Assembly (NCBI GenBank): GCA_913031645.1
Contig: CAJWFB010000011.1
Span: 1-37,866, forward strand
From: an uncultured Cellvibrionales bacterium
GTDB taxonomy: Bacteria; Pseudomonadota; Gammaproteobacteria; Pseudomonadales; Porticoccaceae
Direction: 5' to 3'
DNA length: 37,866 bases
In this document: positions 1-8,584 of the stretch, in pieces
Position numbering within the stretch: the stretch's first letter is position 1
How the letters are laid out: each line of letters starts with the position of its first letter
Translations under genes and position numbers: made by a program
Notes under the pieces: model-generated
The model's input: the letters and a program-made list of their open reading frames with translations, nothing else
The model's database searches: none
Told to the model about the DNA's origin: nothing

Positions 1-54
1 CTTGCGTATGCGCGCGCCAATTGAGATTGAAGCTGTGGACGAAACTTGAGTCAT
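1..54 (-). CDS. Start of an XRE-type HTH regulator (partial, cut by window edge)
   Basis: On the minus strand an ATG at 54-52 opens a frame of 18 codons that runs off the window, reading MTQVSSTASISIGARIRK. An AAGG-like ribosome binding site lies about 8 bases before the ATG. The IGxRIRK ending is how many XRE/Cro-CI family regulators, often with a C-terminal cupin domain, begin their helix-turn-helix. The gene is divergent from the esterase at 489 and could regulate it, but the rest of the protein is outside the window. The family call rests on only a few residues and could be wrong; the gene start itself is better supported. Confidence 0.5.
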   Translation of the reverse strand, partial: MTQVSSTASISIGARIRK

Positions 55-488
55 GTTGTTACCTTTTAGCGCCGATAATGCCGTCGAAAATAAGTTTAAT
101 AATTGGCCTTTTTCAGCCGCGATTTTATTCCTTTTTTATGATGAGATTGTCTTAATTACGACATTCAATTGCGTGGAAATACCAGATTGAAATCGAATGA
201 GAAAAACCGACCACATTGTAATTAACACCGCTTTATTATTGCGTTGTGCGAACGCCTCAGAACCTCATAATTACCCGAGGTATAGTGATCTTTTTAAGGA
301 CTAATTTCGTACTAAGTTGAAGAGCGATCAGGGCCGTGCCATCATCTTACACTGTTTGTTTGGGGTGCAATATTGATGGGGCAGTGTCGTCCTCCCAGCA
401 TTTGCCTTATTATAGGAGACAACAAGATCCTACGTTAAAAGGCGTTTAGACTTATTTCTTATATTCTTAAAACTAATAAAAAAAAGAG
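55..488. other. AT-rich intergenic region without a recognisable gene
   Basis: About 430 bases separate the divergent regulator start and the esterase. I see no ORF with a credible start, no RNA gene and no strong hairpin. The stretch just before the esterase (about 440-488) is very AT-rich and probably carries its promoter, but I cannot assign a convincing -35/-10 pair. Confidence 0.5.
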
Positions 489-2285
489 ATGCCAATGTAT
501 CGTTCACTTTTACTCTTCTGTTTTGCACTAAGCGCATGTACTCCGTTTGACAATATGCCCATCCGAGCCGAAGGTGAGGCTATTAGAACGTCTTCTGGAG
601 TAGTTCAGGGTCAGACACACAGTCGTGTAGCAGATGTTGTGGCCTGGTCAGATATTCCTTTTGCTCAACCGCCGATAGGAGACCTTCGTTGGAGAGCTCC
701 CCGTACTTTAATTGCCCCTGAGCAAATTATTTCTCCTAAAGGAAACACAGCCTGTGTTCAAAAAGCGAGTAGTTATGGTGGAGTGGAAGGGGAGGGTATT
801 GTCGGTTCGGAGGACTGCCTTTATTTGGATATCAAAGCACCCGCTGATTTCAAGGGCAAGAATTATCCTGTGATGCTTTGGATACATGGTGGAGGTAACA
901 CTACGGGACTCAAAGATTATTATGACTATAGCAAGCTAGCAGTCTCCAAAAATGTGGTGGTAGTTAGTACCAATTATCGGCTTGGAGCCTTGGGCTGGTT
1001 TACTCATCCAGCCATTCAGGGCCAACAGTCTGGTTTAGATAAAACATCTAATTTCGGTACTCTGGACATGATAGAAGCCTTAAAGTGGATTAAAGGGAAC
1101 ATTAACAGTTTTGGTGGTGACCCAGATAATGTCACAATCTTTGGAGAATCTGCCGGGGGTCATAACGTATATGCGTTACTGGCATCACCGCTTTCAGATG
1201 GACTTTTTCACAAGGCGATCTCTCAATCTGGCTACACCAGCAGTCATTCTGTTGCGGACGCAATTAATAAAGATTCTAGCAATTCTTTAATTGAACGAGG
1301 CTCCTGGCAAATTGTCCAAAGAATGTTAGATGCAAGTGACTCTAGAGCGGATATCAGACGCCATTTAAAAAATATAGATGCCCAAGAGTTTGTGGGGCTT
1401 TATTACAAAGAAGACGGTATCGACAGTATGCCACTCACGACTAGGGATGGCATAGCAATTCCTAAAATTGGCTTATTAGCCGCGCTCGGTGAGGAAAAAT
1501 ACGCGAAAAATGTTCCGGTCATGGCTGGCGTGACCAAGGATGAAGTCTCGCTTTGGCACGGTTTGCATCGCTACTTTATGGAGTCTGAGTATCGCTTTAC
1601 TAAATTGATTCCGCCAATAGTCACTATTAAAGAGCCGGAACTATTCGCTCTCTGGGTTCGAACGCGCTCTCATGCATGGAAATTACGGGGAGTTGATATT
1701 CCATTTCAAGCCATGGAAAGCGCCGGCTATGGCCGTCTTTATGCCTATCGCTTTGACTGGGATCATCAGAAGAGTTCTTTGTTTGCTGACTTTCCCAATA
1801 TACTTGGCGCAGCCCATGGCACCGACATCGCTTTTGTTACCGGTGATTACAAGTACGGTCCTATAACGTCTTATATTTATCCTGAGGGCTCAGCGAGGGA
1901 TGAAATGGAAGCGACTATCATGGGTGCATGGAGCAATTTTGCGTTATCGGCTATACCAGATTTGGGGCCGACCGTTAGTTGGGATAAATTTACTAGCTCA
2001 GCGCCCACCTACGTTCATCTTGATAAAGATGACTTACTTCGGTCCGACACAGAAGCACATTCAATGGAGTCGCTTTTAGATTCGCTCAGTGAGCATCCAG
2101 TGCCCACAGATTTAGAAAAATGCTTAATCGTCTGGGAATCTTTGGTCAATGTAGGTGATCCCGACTTAGAGGCCGTCCAAGCTTGGAATAACGGCTTTTG
2201 TAGCAGTTTTGATCTTGCTCAGGAACAACGGAATATACAAAATCGCTTGATTGCTGAGTATGGAAGTATCGGTGTTAACGACTAG
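489..2285 (+). CDS. Type-B carboxylesterase, probable lipoprotein
   Basis: This 598-residue protein belongs to the carboxylesterase/cholinesterase (type B) alpha/beta-hydrolase family, which hydrolyses carboxylic esters. The N-terminus is a short signal peptide ending in LSAC, which fits a lipobox, so the enzyme is probably membrane-anchored outside the cytoplasm. The oxyanion-hole motif HGGGN is present. The nucleophile is Ser221 in FGESAGG, the acid is probably Glu352 in TKDE, and the histidine is probably His443 in AAHGTD. The length is normal for the family. A second ATG at 495 is better spaced from the AGAG before it and may be the true start. It stands alone on its strand. The substrate cannot be told from sequence. 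Confidence 0.88.
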   Translation: MPMYRSLLLFCFALSACTPFDNMPIRAEGEAIRTSSGVVQGQTHSRVADVVAWSDIPFAQPPIGDLRWRAPRTLIAPEQIISPKGNTACVQKASSYGGVEGEGIVGSEDCLYLDIKAPADFKGKNYPVMLWIHGGGNTTGLKDYYDYSKLAVSKNVVVVSTNYRLGALGWFTHPAIQGQQSGLDKTSNFGTLDMIEALKWIKGNINSFGGDPDNVTIFGESAGGHNVYALLASPLSDGLFHKAISQSGYTSSHSVADAINKDSSNSLIERGSWQIVQRMLDASDSRADIRRHLKNIDAQEFVGLYYKEDGIDSMPLTTRDGIAIPKIGLLAALGEEKYAKNVPVMAGVTKDEVSLWHGLHRYFMESEYRFTKLIPPIVTIKEPELFALWVRTRSHAWKLRGVDIPFQAMESAGYGRLYAYRFDWDHQKSSLFADFPNILGAAHGTDIAFVTGDYKYGPITSYIYPEGSARDEMEATIMGAWSNFALSAIPDLGPTVSWDKFTSSAPTYVHLDKDDLLRSDTEAHSMESLLDSLSEHPVPTDLEKCLIVWESLVNVGDPDLEAVQAWNNGFCSSFDLAQEQRNIQNRLIAEYGSIGVND

Positions 2286-2323
2286 ATAAGTCTTGATAGA
2301 TAACCTTTTAAGAAGGAATCTTC

Positions 2324-2744
2324 ATGCTTCTCAATCGTCTAGCCAAAGCCTTGATGCTGCCGGTCAGTTGGATGCGATTGTTGTCGCTAATTGCGCTATC
2401 ACTTTTTTTATTAATGTTGGTATTGATCATTTCCTTCGTCCAGATTTTTATCTGAATATAATGCCGCCTAACCTGCCATTACACTCGGAAGCGGTTTATC
2501 TCAGTGGTTTTTTGAGGTTCTCGGCGGGGTTGCGATATTAGTGCCAAAGCTTAGATCAATGGCAGGTTGGGGACGTGTAGTTTTATTAATTACCGTTTTT
2601 CCAGCAAATATACATATGGCGATAAACCCGGAACTTTTCCCAGAAATTCCTATCGCAATTCTCTATGTTAGGCTACTACTGCAGTTTGTAATCATTTATT
2701 GGGCATACTCAGCAACGCGTGTCCTCATTTCTAGTGACAGCTGA
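2324..2744 (+). pseudogene. DoxX-like membrane protein gene with two frameshifts
   Basis: The gene has a good start (ATG 2324 preceded by AAGGA) and codes in three successive frames for one recognisable DoxX-like small membrane protein. The first frame gives a hydrophobic N-terminus (SLIALSLF). The second gives GIDHFLRPDFYLNIMPP and VYLSGF. The third gives VPKLRSMAGWG, VFPANIHMAINPELFP and a last membrane helix. Adding one T to the run of seven at 2403-2409 and one T to the run of six at about 2507-2512 restores a single 140-residue frame reading through FFINVG and SGFFEVLGG. As it stands the gene is broken. Both breaks are one-base losses in T runs, so either real decay or homopolymer sequencing error is possible. 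Family function is not well defined; DoxX-like proteins are small four-helix membrane proteins. Confidence 0.78.
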
Positions 2745-2848
2745 CCGATTCAAATAATGCGTTTTTGTATTGGCCAGCAATGCAAATAAAGTCTAACTTT
2801 CAGGTATCTACTGCTTTGTAAGTAGTCACTTCTGATTAAGGGTTTCTT

Positions 2849-3040
2849 ATGCCGCAAGGTGTTGATCAAAAAAATAGGGGTCGCCGTTACCCTACTTATG
2901 AAAAGAAGCTTCCTGTGGGAATAGTTCAATATCAACTAATGGTCGATACGCCGACGTTTGTTATCGCTAGAGACGGCAGTTTTTACCAGTTGGACAGATT
3001 CTCGTCGTTTCAGTTACCGCGTCTTGATTTCCGAGTTTAG
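2849..3040 (+). CDS. Small hypothetical protein, possibly truncated by a TAG stop
   Basis: A 63-codon frame starts at an ATG preceded by AAGGG with good spacing, which supports translation. The product is polar with a central stretch VQYQLMVDTPTFVIARDG. I do not recognise a family. Directly after the TAG stop at 3038-3040 the same frame continues for 20 codons as a hydrophobic segment (ISVTLIQVILVAIFLYSV) and ends at TGA 3101-3103. That could be the C-terminal membrane anchor of an originally longer protein. It lies beside the broken DoxX-like gene, so this stretch may be decaying. It could also be a non-coding chance frame. Confidence 0.4.
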   Translation: MPQGVDQKNRGRRYPTYEKKLPVGIVQYQLMVDTPTFVIARDGSFYQLDRFSSFQLPRLDFRV

Positions 3041-3270
3041 GCTGGGATTTCGGTAACCCTTATACAAGTAATCCTGGTTGCTATTTTTCTATACTCGGTA
3101 TGAGTTCATTATTTTATAAGTGATTCTCGTATTGATTGCGCCTACCCAAGATGTGTATTCAGAGCATCTAACAGCAATGACGGGAAACTATTTGTAGTAG
3201 GTCTTAACACTTCTTATTGAAACCGATAAACTATTGTCTTCCGAATCAAAAATGAAGACTAACTCACTTT

Positions 3271-3783
3271 ATGAATACAGAGATCAATGAATTATCCACT
3301 CAACTTGGCGCAGCTCTCCTAGAGCGGAAGGCAAGCGTCACGACTGCCGAATCCTGTACCGGGGGCGGTGTCAGTCATGCAATCACGGCTACCGCGGGTA
3401 GTTCTCAATGGTTTCACTGCGGCTATATTACTTATGCCAACCATGCCAAGCACAACACGTTGGGTGTTTCACAAGAACTACTGGCAGCGCAAGGCGCAGT
3501 CTGTGAAAGTGTTGTGATCGAGATGGCTAAAGGGGCTGCACGTGAGGCTAATGCAGACTATGCCATAGCCATCAGCGGTGTTGCAGGCCCGACTGGTGGC
3601 AGCTCAAATAAGCCGGTTGGAACGGTATGGTTCGCCTGTTTAGGTCCCCAAGGCATAACGAGCGTCAAGCATCTGCTATTCGGAGATCGAAATGCTGTAC
3701 GGGAGCAGTCTATTAAGATTTCTTTACAACAACTATTGCATCAGGTCACCGAATGTACTACTGTACACCCATACAGTAAATAA
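3271..3783 (+). CDS. pncC: Nicotinamide-nucleotide amidase (CinA C-terminal domain)
   Basis: This 170-residue protein is the stand-alone CinA C-terminal domain, PncC, which deamidates nicotinamide mononucleotide to nicotinate mononucleotide and so recycles NAD breakdown products in the cytoplasm. The family signature TAESCTGGG near residue 25 carries the catalytic serine, and [10 protein letters not shown] and KPVGTVWF follow as expected. The N-terminal COG1058 domain of longer CinA proteins is absent, as in E. coli PncC. There is no clear ribosome binding site before the ATG. It sits immediately upstream of recA, the usual cinA-recA pairing, and its last codons overlap the LexA box that controls recA. 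Confidence 0.9.
   Translation: MNTEINELSTQLGAALLERKASVTTAESCTGGGVSHAITATAGSSQWFHCGYITYANHAKHNTLGVSQELLAAQGAVCESVVIEMAKGAAREANADYAIAISGVAGPTGGSSNKPVGTVWFACLGPQGITSVKHLLFGDRNAVREQSIKISLQQLLHQVTECTTVHPYSK
3759..3778 (+). promoter_or_regulatory. LexA (SOS) box for recA
   Basis: The sequence CTGT-N8-ACAG at 3761-3776, flanked by TA on both sides, matches the proteobacterial LexA consensus exactly in both half-sites. It lies inside the last codons of pncC, 58 bases before the recA start. A TACTAT at 3798-3803 could be the recA -10 element, which would place the LexA box close to the -35 region. LexA repression of recA is established in gammaproteobacteria; its use here is inferred from the site. 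Confidence 0.88.
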
Positions 3784-3833
3784 CCAATAAAAAATTTTAC
3801 TATTTATCAGTCATTGATATCGAGGTTTACACA

Positions 3834-4871
3834 ATGGAAGCAAACAAAGCAAAAGCGCTAGAAGCAGCCTTGGGCCAAATCGAACGACAGTTCGGTAAGG
3901 GTACCGCTATGAAACTGGGTGATAAGCCCATTGAGAAAATCCCATCAGTTTCCACAGGCTCATTGCCTTTAGATATTGCTCTGGGTATAGGCGGCCTGCC
4001 TTTCGGACGTGTTGTGGAGATTTATGGACCTGAATCATCAGGTAAAACCACCTTGACGCTCAGTGTTATTGCCCAAGCTCAAAAGCTAGGGAAGACCTGT
4101 GCTTTTATTGATGCTGAGCATGCACTGGATCCAGCCTATGCTGGGAATCTTGGTGTGAAGACTGACGATCTAATTGTCTCGCAGCCAGATACAGGAGAGC
4201 AGGCATTAGAAGTTACCGATATGCTTGTTCGCTCTGGTGCCGTGGATGTTGTTGTTGTTGACTCGGTAGCGGCGCTCGTACCAAAAGCAGAAATCGAAGG
4301 TGAGATGGGTGATCATCATGTGGGCCTGCAGGCTCGCTTAATGTCTCAAGCTCTTAGAAAATTGACAGGCAATATAAAGAACGCAAATTGCCTGGTGATC
4401 TTCATCAACCAAATTCGAATGAAAATCGGTGTAATGTTTGGGAGCCCCGAGACCACGAGTGGCGGTAACTCGCTTAAATTCTATTCTTCGGTTCGTTTAG
4501 ATATCCGCAGAATAGGTGCTGTCAAAGAGGGAGATGAGATTATTGGTAACGAAACTCGTATCAAAGTGGTCAAGAATAAAGTGGCGCCACCTTTTAAGCA
4601 GGCAGAGACTCAAATTCTTTATGGTACGGGGTTTAACTTTTATGGTGAACTCATTGACCTTGGCGTCAAAGCCGGATTCGTCGATAAGGCTGGTGCTTGG
4701 TATGCCTATCAAGGAAACAAAATAGGTCAAGGGAAAAAGAACGCCGCACTATTTTTGGATGAAAACCGTGATGTTGCTGAGGGCTTAGAAAAGTCCATTC
4801 GTGATTTATATCTTGTTGAACCTGAGCCAAAAAGGGACGACGAGTTGCAAGAATCACCAATGAGTGAGTGA
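3834..4871 (+). CDS. recA: Recombinase RecA
   Basis: RecA, 345 residues, is the ATP-dependent strand-exchange protein of homologous recombination and the co-protease that triggers LexA cleavage in the SOS response. The Walker A motif GPESSGKTT lies at residues 65-73. The [11 protein letters not shown]alker B strand, the [14 protein letters not shown] segment and the DNA-binding loop with TTSGGN are all present. The C-terminus is acidic, as usual. GAGG sits eight bases before the ATG. A LexA box lies upstream and recX follows after a hairpin. The sequence is complete and normal in length. Confidence 0.98.
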   Translation: MEANKAKALEAALGQIERQFGKGTAMKLGDKPIEKIPSVSTGSLPLDIALGIGGLPFGRVVEIYGPESSGKTTLTLSVIAQAQKLGKTCAFIDAEHALDPAYAGNLGVKTDDLIVSQPDTGEQALEVTDMLVRSGAVDVVVVDSVAALVPKAEIEGEMGDHHVGLQARLMSQALRKLTGNIKNANCLVIFINQIRMKIGVMFGSPETTSGGNSLKFYSSVRLDIRRIGAVKEGDEIIGNETRIKVVKNKVAPPFKQAETQILYGTGFNFYGELIDLGVKAGFVDKAGAWYAYQGNKIGQGKKNAALFLDENRDVAEGLEKSIRDLYLVEPEPKRDDELQESPMSE

Positions 4872-4936
4872 TTAGAATTATGAAAGACGCGCCGAATCAT
4901 AAGTCGGTGTCGGTTACTTAGGCGTCCATTGCAGAA

Positions 4937-4969
4937 TCTTCTGCCCTGGTGTCCTATGTTGGCAGAAGA
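4937..4969 (+). terminator. Hairpin between recA and recX
   Basis: A perfect 9-base stem (TCTTCTGCC / GGCAGAAGA) with a 15-base loop lies 66 bases after the recA stop. There is no T run after it, so it is not a textbook intrinsic terminator. In E. coli a hairpin between recA and recX keeps recX expression to a small fraction of recA, and this one is placed to do the same. That role is inference. Confidence 0.5.
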
Positions 4970-5051
4970 GAAATACTTCAGTCATCCTTGTTTAGATAGT
5001 GTCATTGGTGCGGTATGCGATATCTTCGTGTCTGTATGAGGGTTGCTAATA

Positions 5052-5492
5052 ATGGCTGTTAAAGCAAAAACGATACGTCTGAAGGCTATGGATTTGTTGG
5101 CTCGGAGAGAACATTCTGTCAAAGAGCTGTTAAAAAAACTATCTGACCGCTTCGAAGAGCCTGAACTCATTATTAAAGTAGTAGACCAACTGGCTCAGGA
5201 CAACCTAGTCAGCAATAGTCGCTTTGCCGAAATGTATGTTCGAAGCAGAATTAACAAGCAGTTTGGCCCCATACGAATAAAACATGACCTCCGCGAACGG
5301 GGTGTCTCAGACTTCCAAATAAGCAGTGCGCTAGACGAGGCTGACCCGGATTGGTTCCAGTTGATTCAGGACCTTTCAGTGAAAAAGTATGGGCATACTG
5401 TTCCATCCGAGGTAAAGGAAACCGCAAAGCGAATGAGGTTTTTTCAGTCGCGGGGTTTTGATTCAGATTGCATCAGATTTATCTTTAAATAG
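5052..5492 (+). CDS. recX: Regulatory protein RecX
   Basis: RecX, 146 residues, binds RecA filaments and limits RecA activity. The family's small three-helix repeats are visible: an N-terminal block with KAMDLLARREHSVKELLKKL, then RFAEMYVRSRINKQFGPIRIKHDLRERGV, and a C-terminal block ending FQSRGFDSDCIRFIFK. I chose ATG 5052 because GAGGG at 5038-5042 is nine bases upstream; an in-frame TTG at 5043 is too close to that site. Its place after recA and the hairpin between them suggest co-transcription with reduced readthrough. Confidence 0.93.
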   Translation: MAVKAKTIRLKAMDLLARREHSVKELLKKLSDRFEEPELIIKVVDQLAQDNLVSNSRFAEMYVRSRINKQFGPIRIKHDLRERGVSDFQISSALDEADPDWFQLIQDLSVKKYGHTVPSEVKETAKRMRFFQSRGFDSDCIRFIFK

Positions 5493-5668
5493 ATAAATTA
5501 ACGGATGTCTTATTTTGGGTTGGCGAACCGGCCGATTTGAGGCTGTTTAGGTTTAAACTTTTACCCCCCTGACTTATCCCAGATCCGGAGCTATGCCTTA
5601 GTCAGTGCAAGCAAGGGTTATATAGAAGTTTCGGTACATCTCAAGGTGATTGTTGGCCCAACAAAAAG

Positions 5669-5683
5669 CACTAATCATTAGTG
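5669..5683 (-). terminator. Palindrome after the YheT-like gene, possible weak terminator
   Basis: CACTAAT-C-ATTAGTG is a perfect inverted repeat with one central base. Read on the minus strand it lies just past the stop of the hydrolase gene and is followed by CTTTTTG, so it could fold as a weak, AT-rich intrinsic terminator. It could equally be a protein-binding palindrome. Confidence 0.4.
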
Positions 5684-5692
5684 TCACTATAC

Positions 5693-6676
5693 TCAATTTT
5701 GGTTGAAAATTTCAGTTAGTCGTTGAGGGATCCAACTGTTACCAGCTATGTTTAAAATAAAACCACAGTGCCCACCATGCCTGTGTTTTTCTATAATTAA
5801 GTTTTCGCAACGGTTAATCTTTGCCACGTCGGCAACTGGCAAGATAGGATCGTCTTCTGAGGCTATTAGATACGCGGTAACGGCTAAATTATTTAATCTA
5901 TTACCGGTGAGTGCGTAGGCTGAAAAATAACTCTTTGCGTCAGGATAGGGCGTAAATTTGGGGATGAAGGTACGATTTATATCGTCTAACGTCTTGACGG
6001 TTGCAAGATCCTCAGCGAAGTTTAATTCTGGGAAACAGGCTAGTTTTTTGGAGATTGACCGTGTCCAGCGGCGGAAAAAATACTTTTCATAGATAAAAAA
6101 CCCCTCATTCATTGCGATCATGGCGTTATTAGGGTCTATCGGGGGGCAAATTGCGACTGCTGCATTTATATTCAGCTCTTTGCCTCTATCGGCGGCTATT
6201 CTAAGCGTAAAGTTACCACCAAGAGAAAATCCCGCTAGAAATATACTCGGGTAAGATCGATCTGTGCTGAATACTTTAATTGCATCGCCCACTTCTGCAA
6301 TCAATGTTGAGTTAAAGGCTTCAGGATTCAAGTGGTGACTGTCTCCATGATCTCGCATATTAAGTCGCAGCACGTCAAAGCCTTGCTTGAGCAGATGATG
6401 CGCGGTCGTAACTTGATAGGCCGACTGACTGGATCCCTCCCATCCATGTATGAGAATCACTAATGTGGGGGCCTTTTTGATCTTCGTTTGCGTGCTAGCT
6501 TTGTCAAATTCTGCCGTTAGTCGAACACCCGTACCGGTGGTGATGATAAGTTTTTCAGACTCGAGAGTTTTGGTTATTTTTTTAGCACGAGATTTCCGTG
6601 GCCCAACACTGTTCATAATGCTCTGTATATGAGCATTTTTCAGATAATTTGGTGGGGAGAACTTAATGGAGGTCAT
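5693..6676 (-). CDS. YheT-family alpha/beta hydrolase
   Basis: The protein (327 residues from ATG 6676) is an alpha/beta hydrolase of the YheT/COG0429 group. It begins with the family's typical FSPPNYLKNAHIQS segment and continues with LVILIHGWEGSS, the nucleophile elbow GFSLGGN, a likely acid in SEDDPILP and a C-terminal histidine in HGGHCGF. The frame stays open to a TTG at 6739, but the residues before Met at 6676 do not look like the family, so I prefer the internal ATG. There is no signal peptide, so it is cytoplasmic. Members are esterase-like hydrolases without a firmly known physiological substrate. It stands alone on its strand between recX and the DUF6491-like gene. Confidence 0.85.
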   Translation of the reverse strand: MTSIKFSPPNYLKNAHIQSIMNSVGPRKSRAKKITKTLESEKLIITTGTGVRLTAEFDKASTQTKIKKAPTLVILIHGWEGSSQSAYQVTTAHHLLKQGFDVLRLNMRDHGDSHHLNPEAFNSTLIAEVGDAIKVFSTDRSYPSIFLAGFSLGGNFTLRIAADRGKELNINAAVAICPPIDPNNAMIAMNEGFFIYEKYFFRRWTRSISKKLACFPELNFAEDLATVKTLDDINRTFIPKFTPYPDAKSYFSAYALTGNRLNNLAVTAYLIASEDDPILPVADVAKINRCENLIIEKHRHGGHCGFILNIAGNSWIPQRLTEIFNQN

Positions 6677-6921
6677 GTTATTAGATTCGTGCAGTGAGTG
6701 ATTTGAGCTGATTGGCCAGAGATATGATAACCACGTCAATGAATTAACGCTATGCTTATTGTCATATGGTTTAAGTTGGCGTGTTACAGGTTTACCGCTG
6801 CTTGACTTAACTGTACTAGATTTATGGGTTAGTATACTTTAAGGGCTTTATGGGGAGTGCCGTCATAATCTGATCAGTCAGCTTATGGCGTTCACAGCTG
6901 GGATGAGTTTAAGGAATTTTT

Positions 6922-7383
6922 ATGAGAAAAAAATGTTGGATAATTATAGTAGGGGGCTTTTTTGGATTACATATGTCTGGGTTCGCACAAACAACCAATG
7001 AATCCATAGATTTGCCTACTGCTGAAGCTAAAAACACCTCAAGCGTGATAGAAAAGCTTGAGAAAATTGAAGGAGTAGATTTCGCGGATTGGGGTATTCG
7101 CAATGGATGTATCTCCAGGTCAAGAATTCGAAATATACATTTTATAGATGATCAGTCAGCCATCATAAAAATGATGGGTAAAAAGAAGATTCTGTTGACC
7201 ATGCGTAGAGAGTGTCATGGCATTGCTAGGGAAGGGTATATTAGCCGAGTGAGGGGCGGTCAGCTATGCGCTAAATTTGATCGCTTTGAGGTCATTGATA
7301 GAGGTATGTCCTGCGCGATTAAGTCTCTCGAACCCTACGTCGAGCCCATTACTGCAGACGCTGAAGACGATACGGATAGCTAA
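6922..7383 (+). CDS. Secreted DUF6491-like hypothetical protein
   Basis: This 153-residue protein has an N-terminal signal peptide (IIIVGGFFGLHMSGFAQ, cut after AQ), so it is probably periplasmic. The mature part has WGIRNGCISRSRIRNIHFIDDQ, then KKILLTMRRECHGI, and a late cysteine in MSCAIKSL. This layout, with a beta-rich core holding spaced cysteines and an L(T/E)-xx-xCxGI turn, resembles the DUF6491 family of gammaproteobacterial secreted proteins. No function is known. AAGGA precedes the ATG at good spacing. The M23 peptidase starts 32 bases downstream and may share its transcript. The family call is from memory of the pattern and is tentative. Confidence 0.7.
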   Translation: MRKKCWIIIVGGFFGLHMSGFAQTTNESIDLPTAEAKNTSSVIEKLEKIEGVDFADWGIRNGCISRSRIRNIHFIDDQSAIIKMMGKKKILLTMRRECHGIAREGYISRVRGGQLCAKFDRFEVIDRGMSCAIKSLEPYVEPITADAEDDTDS

Positions 7384-7415
7384 GATGACTTTGTTAGCAA
7401 CCGAGAGGCCGGTAA

Positions 7416-8261
7416 ATGGATAAGTTAAACCATAAAAGTTATGCAGGTTATAGTTGGCTTTTACTTGGGTGCGTTTTATTTACGAAAGTATCATTCGCCG
7501 GCGAGGGACTGCAAATCTTCACTCAATTACAGCAGGGGGGGTTGGCTTTGGGTCAGATCCCATCTGGCTATAAAGTTAGGTATGCAGGTAATTTCTTGAA
7601 AACCACACCCAATGGAACTTTTATTTTTGGTTTGGGAAGAGACGCTCCAAATACAATTACATTATCTTTGATTAATGATCGTGGTATCAATGCGGAGTAC
7701 CAGTTCGGTGTCAAAAGCAGACAATACAAGGTTCAGTCTGTCACCGGTGTGCCCCAGAGAACAGTGACCCCCAGTCAGTCTGATATGACAAGAATTCGGC
7801 GAGACTCCGCGCGGGTAAAAGAGTCTCGCCGAGGTATGTCAGACAACGTAGAGTTTCTTGAGGGCTTCAAGAAGCCTCTAGACGGCCCGATCTCAGGCGT
7901 GTATGGCAGTCAAAGGGTTTATAATGGCATCCCTAAAAGTCCGCATTATGGTGTCGATTATGCGGCATCGACAGGTACGTTAGTTTTTGCACCTGCAGCG
8001 GGTGAAATTAAGTTGGCGGACGCCGATCTCTTTTACTCGGGCGGGACCATTGTCATGGATCATGGTTTTGGCCTTACGTCGTCTTTTTTACATCTTAGCG
8101 AAATTTTGGTCTCAGTTGGTCAGAAAGTTGAGCAGGGAGCGCCTATAGGAAAGGTGGGTGCCACAGGGAGATCCACTGGGCCGCATCTTGATTGGAGAAT
8201 GAATTGGTTGAGCGTGCGTATCGATCCGCAGTTGGTTATGCAAGCTTTGCCGACGCCATAA
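7416..8261 (+). CDS. Secreted M23 (LytM-type) metallopeptidase
   Basis: This 281-residue protein has a signal peptide ending near SFAGEG and a C-terminal M23 peptidase domain from about residue 150. It should cut peptidoglycan cross-links in the periplasm, or act as a regulator if inactive. The zinc motif HYGVD (His177, Asp181) and a following FLHLSE histidine are present. The third site reads GPHLDW, with His257 but Asp259 in place of the usual second histidine of HxH. The same variant is, from memory, common in a gammaproteobacterial M23 subfamily, so the enzyme may still be active. AGAGG lies seven bases before the ATG. It follows the DUF6491-like gene closely. Confidence 0.87.
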   Translation: MDKLNHKSYAGYSWLLLGCVLFTKVSFAGEGLQIFTQLQQGGLALGQIPSGYKVRYAGNFLKTTPNGTFIFGLGRDAPNTITLSLINDRGINAEYQFGVKSRQYKVQSVTGVPQRTVTPSQSDMTRIRRDSARVKESRRGMSDNVEFLEGFKKPLDGPISGVYGSQRVYNGIPKSPHYGVDYAASTGTLVFAPAAGEIKLADADLFYSGGTIVMDHGFGLTSSFLHLSEILVSVGQKVEQGAPIGKVGATGRSTGPHLDWRMNWLSVRIDPQLVMQALPTP

Positions 8262-8365
8262 AGGTGCAAGTCTAATTTTAATTAGGGCTGGTCTAAACCG
8301 CCCTTAGGATGGCGGTTTCCATCTATTTTACGTACAATGTGCATCCGGAAAAATGGATAATCTAC

Positions 8366-8557
8366 GTGGATAAAGAACTCTTAAGTATCCTAGTATGCCC
8401 TGTAAGCAAAGCGCCGCTAGAATACGACAGCAAAAATCAGGAATTATTGTGCAGGGCCAGCGGCCTTGCGTACCCTATTCGTGATGAAATTCCTGTGATG
8501 CTTGAATCTGAAGCCCGTCGCATGCAGATTGACGAAAAGCTTAAAAAACGGCCCTAA
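8366..8557 (+). CDS. Trm112-like / UPF0434 small zinc-ribbon-type protein
   Basis: A 63-residue protein of the Trm112p-like (UPF0434, YcaR) family, recognised by [20 protein letters not shown] and [20 protein letters not shown] start it at GTG 8366 because this gives the usual family length and N-terminus; the frame is open further upstream to ATG 8309, but that start has no useful ribosome binding site. Only one cysteine of the zinc-binding pair is seen at CPVS, and a second occurs later at LLCRA. Eukaryotic Trm112 activates methyltransferases; the bacterial role is unclear. The HIT gene follows 27 bases downstream. Confidence 0.85.
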   Translation: MDKELLSILVCPVSKAPLEYDSKNQELLCRASGLAYPIRDEIPVMLESEARRMQIDEKLKKRP

Positions 8558-8584
8558 TTTCAACAAACCTTTAAGGCGTTATAA

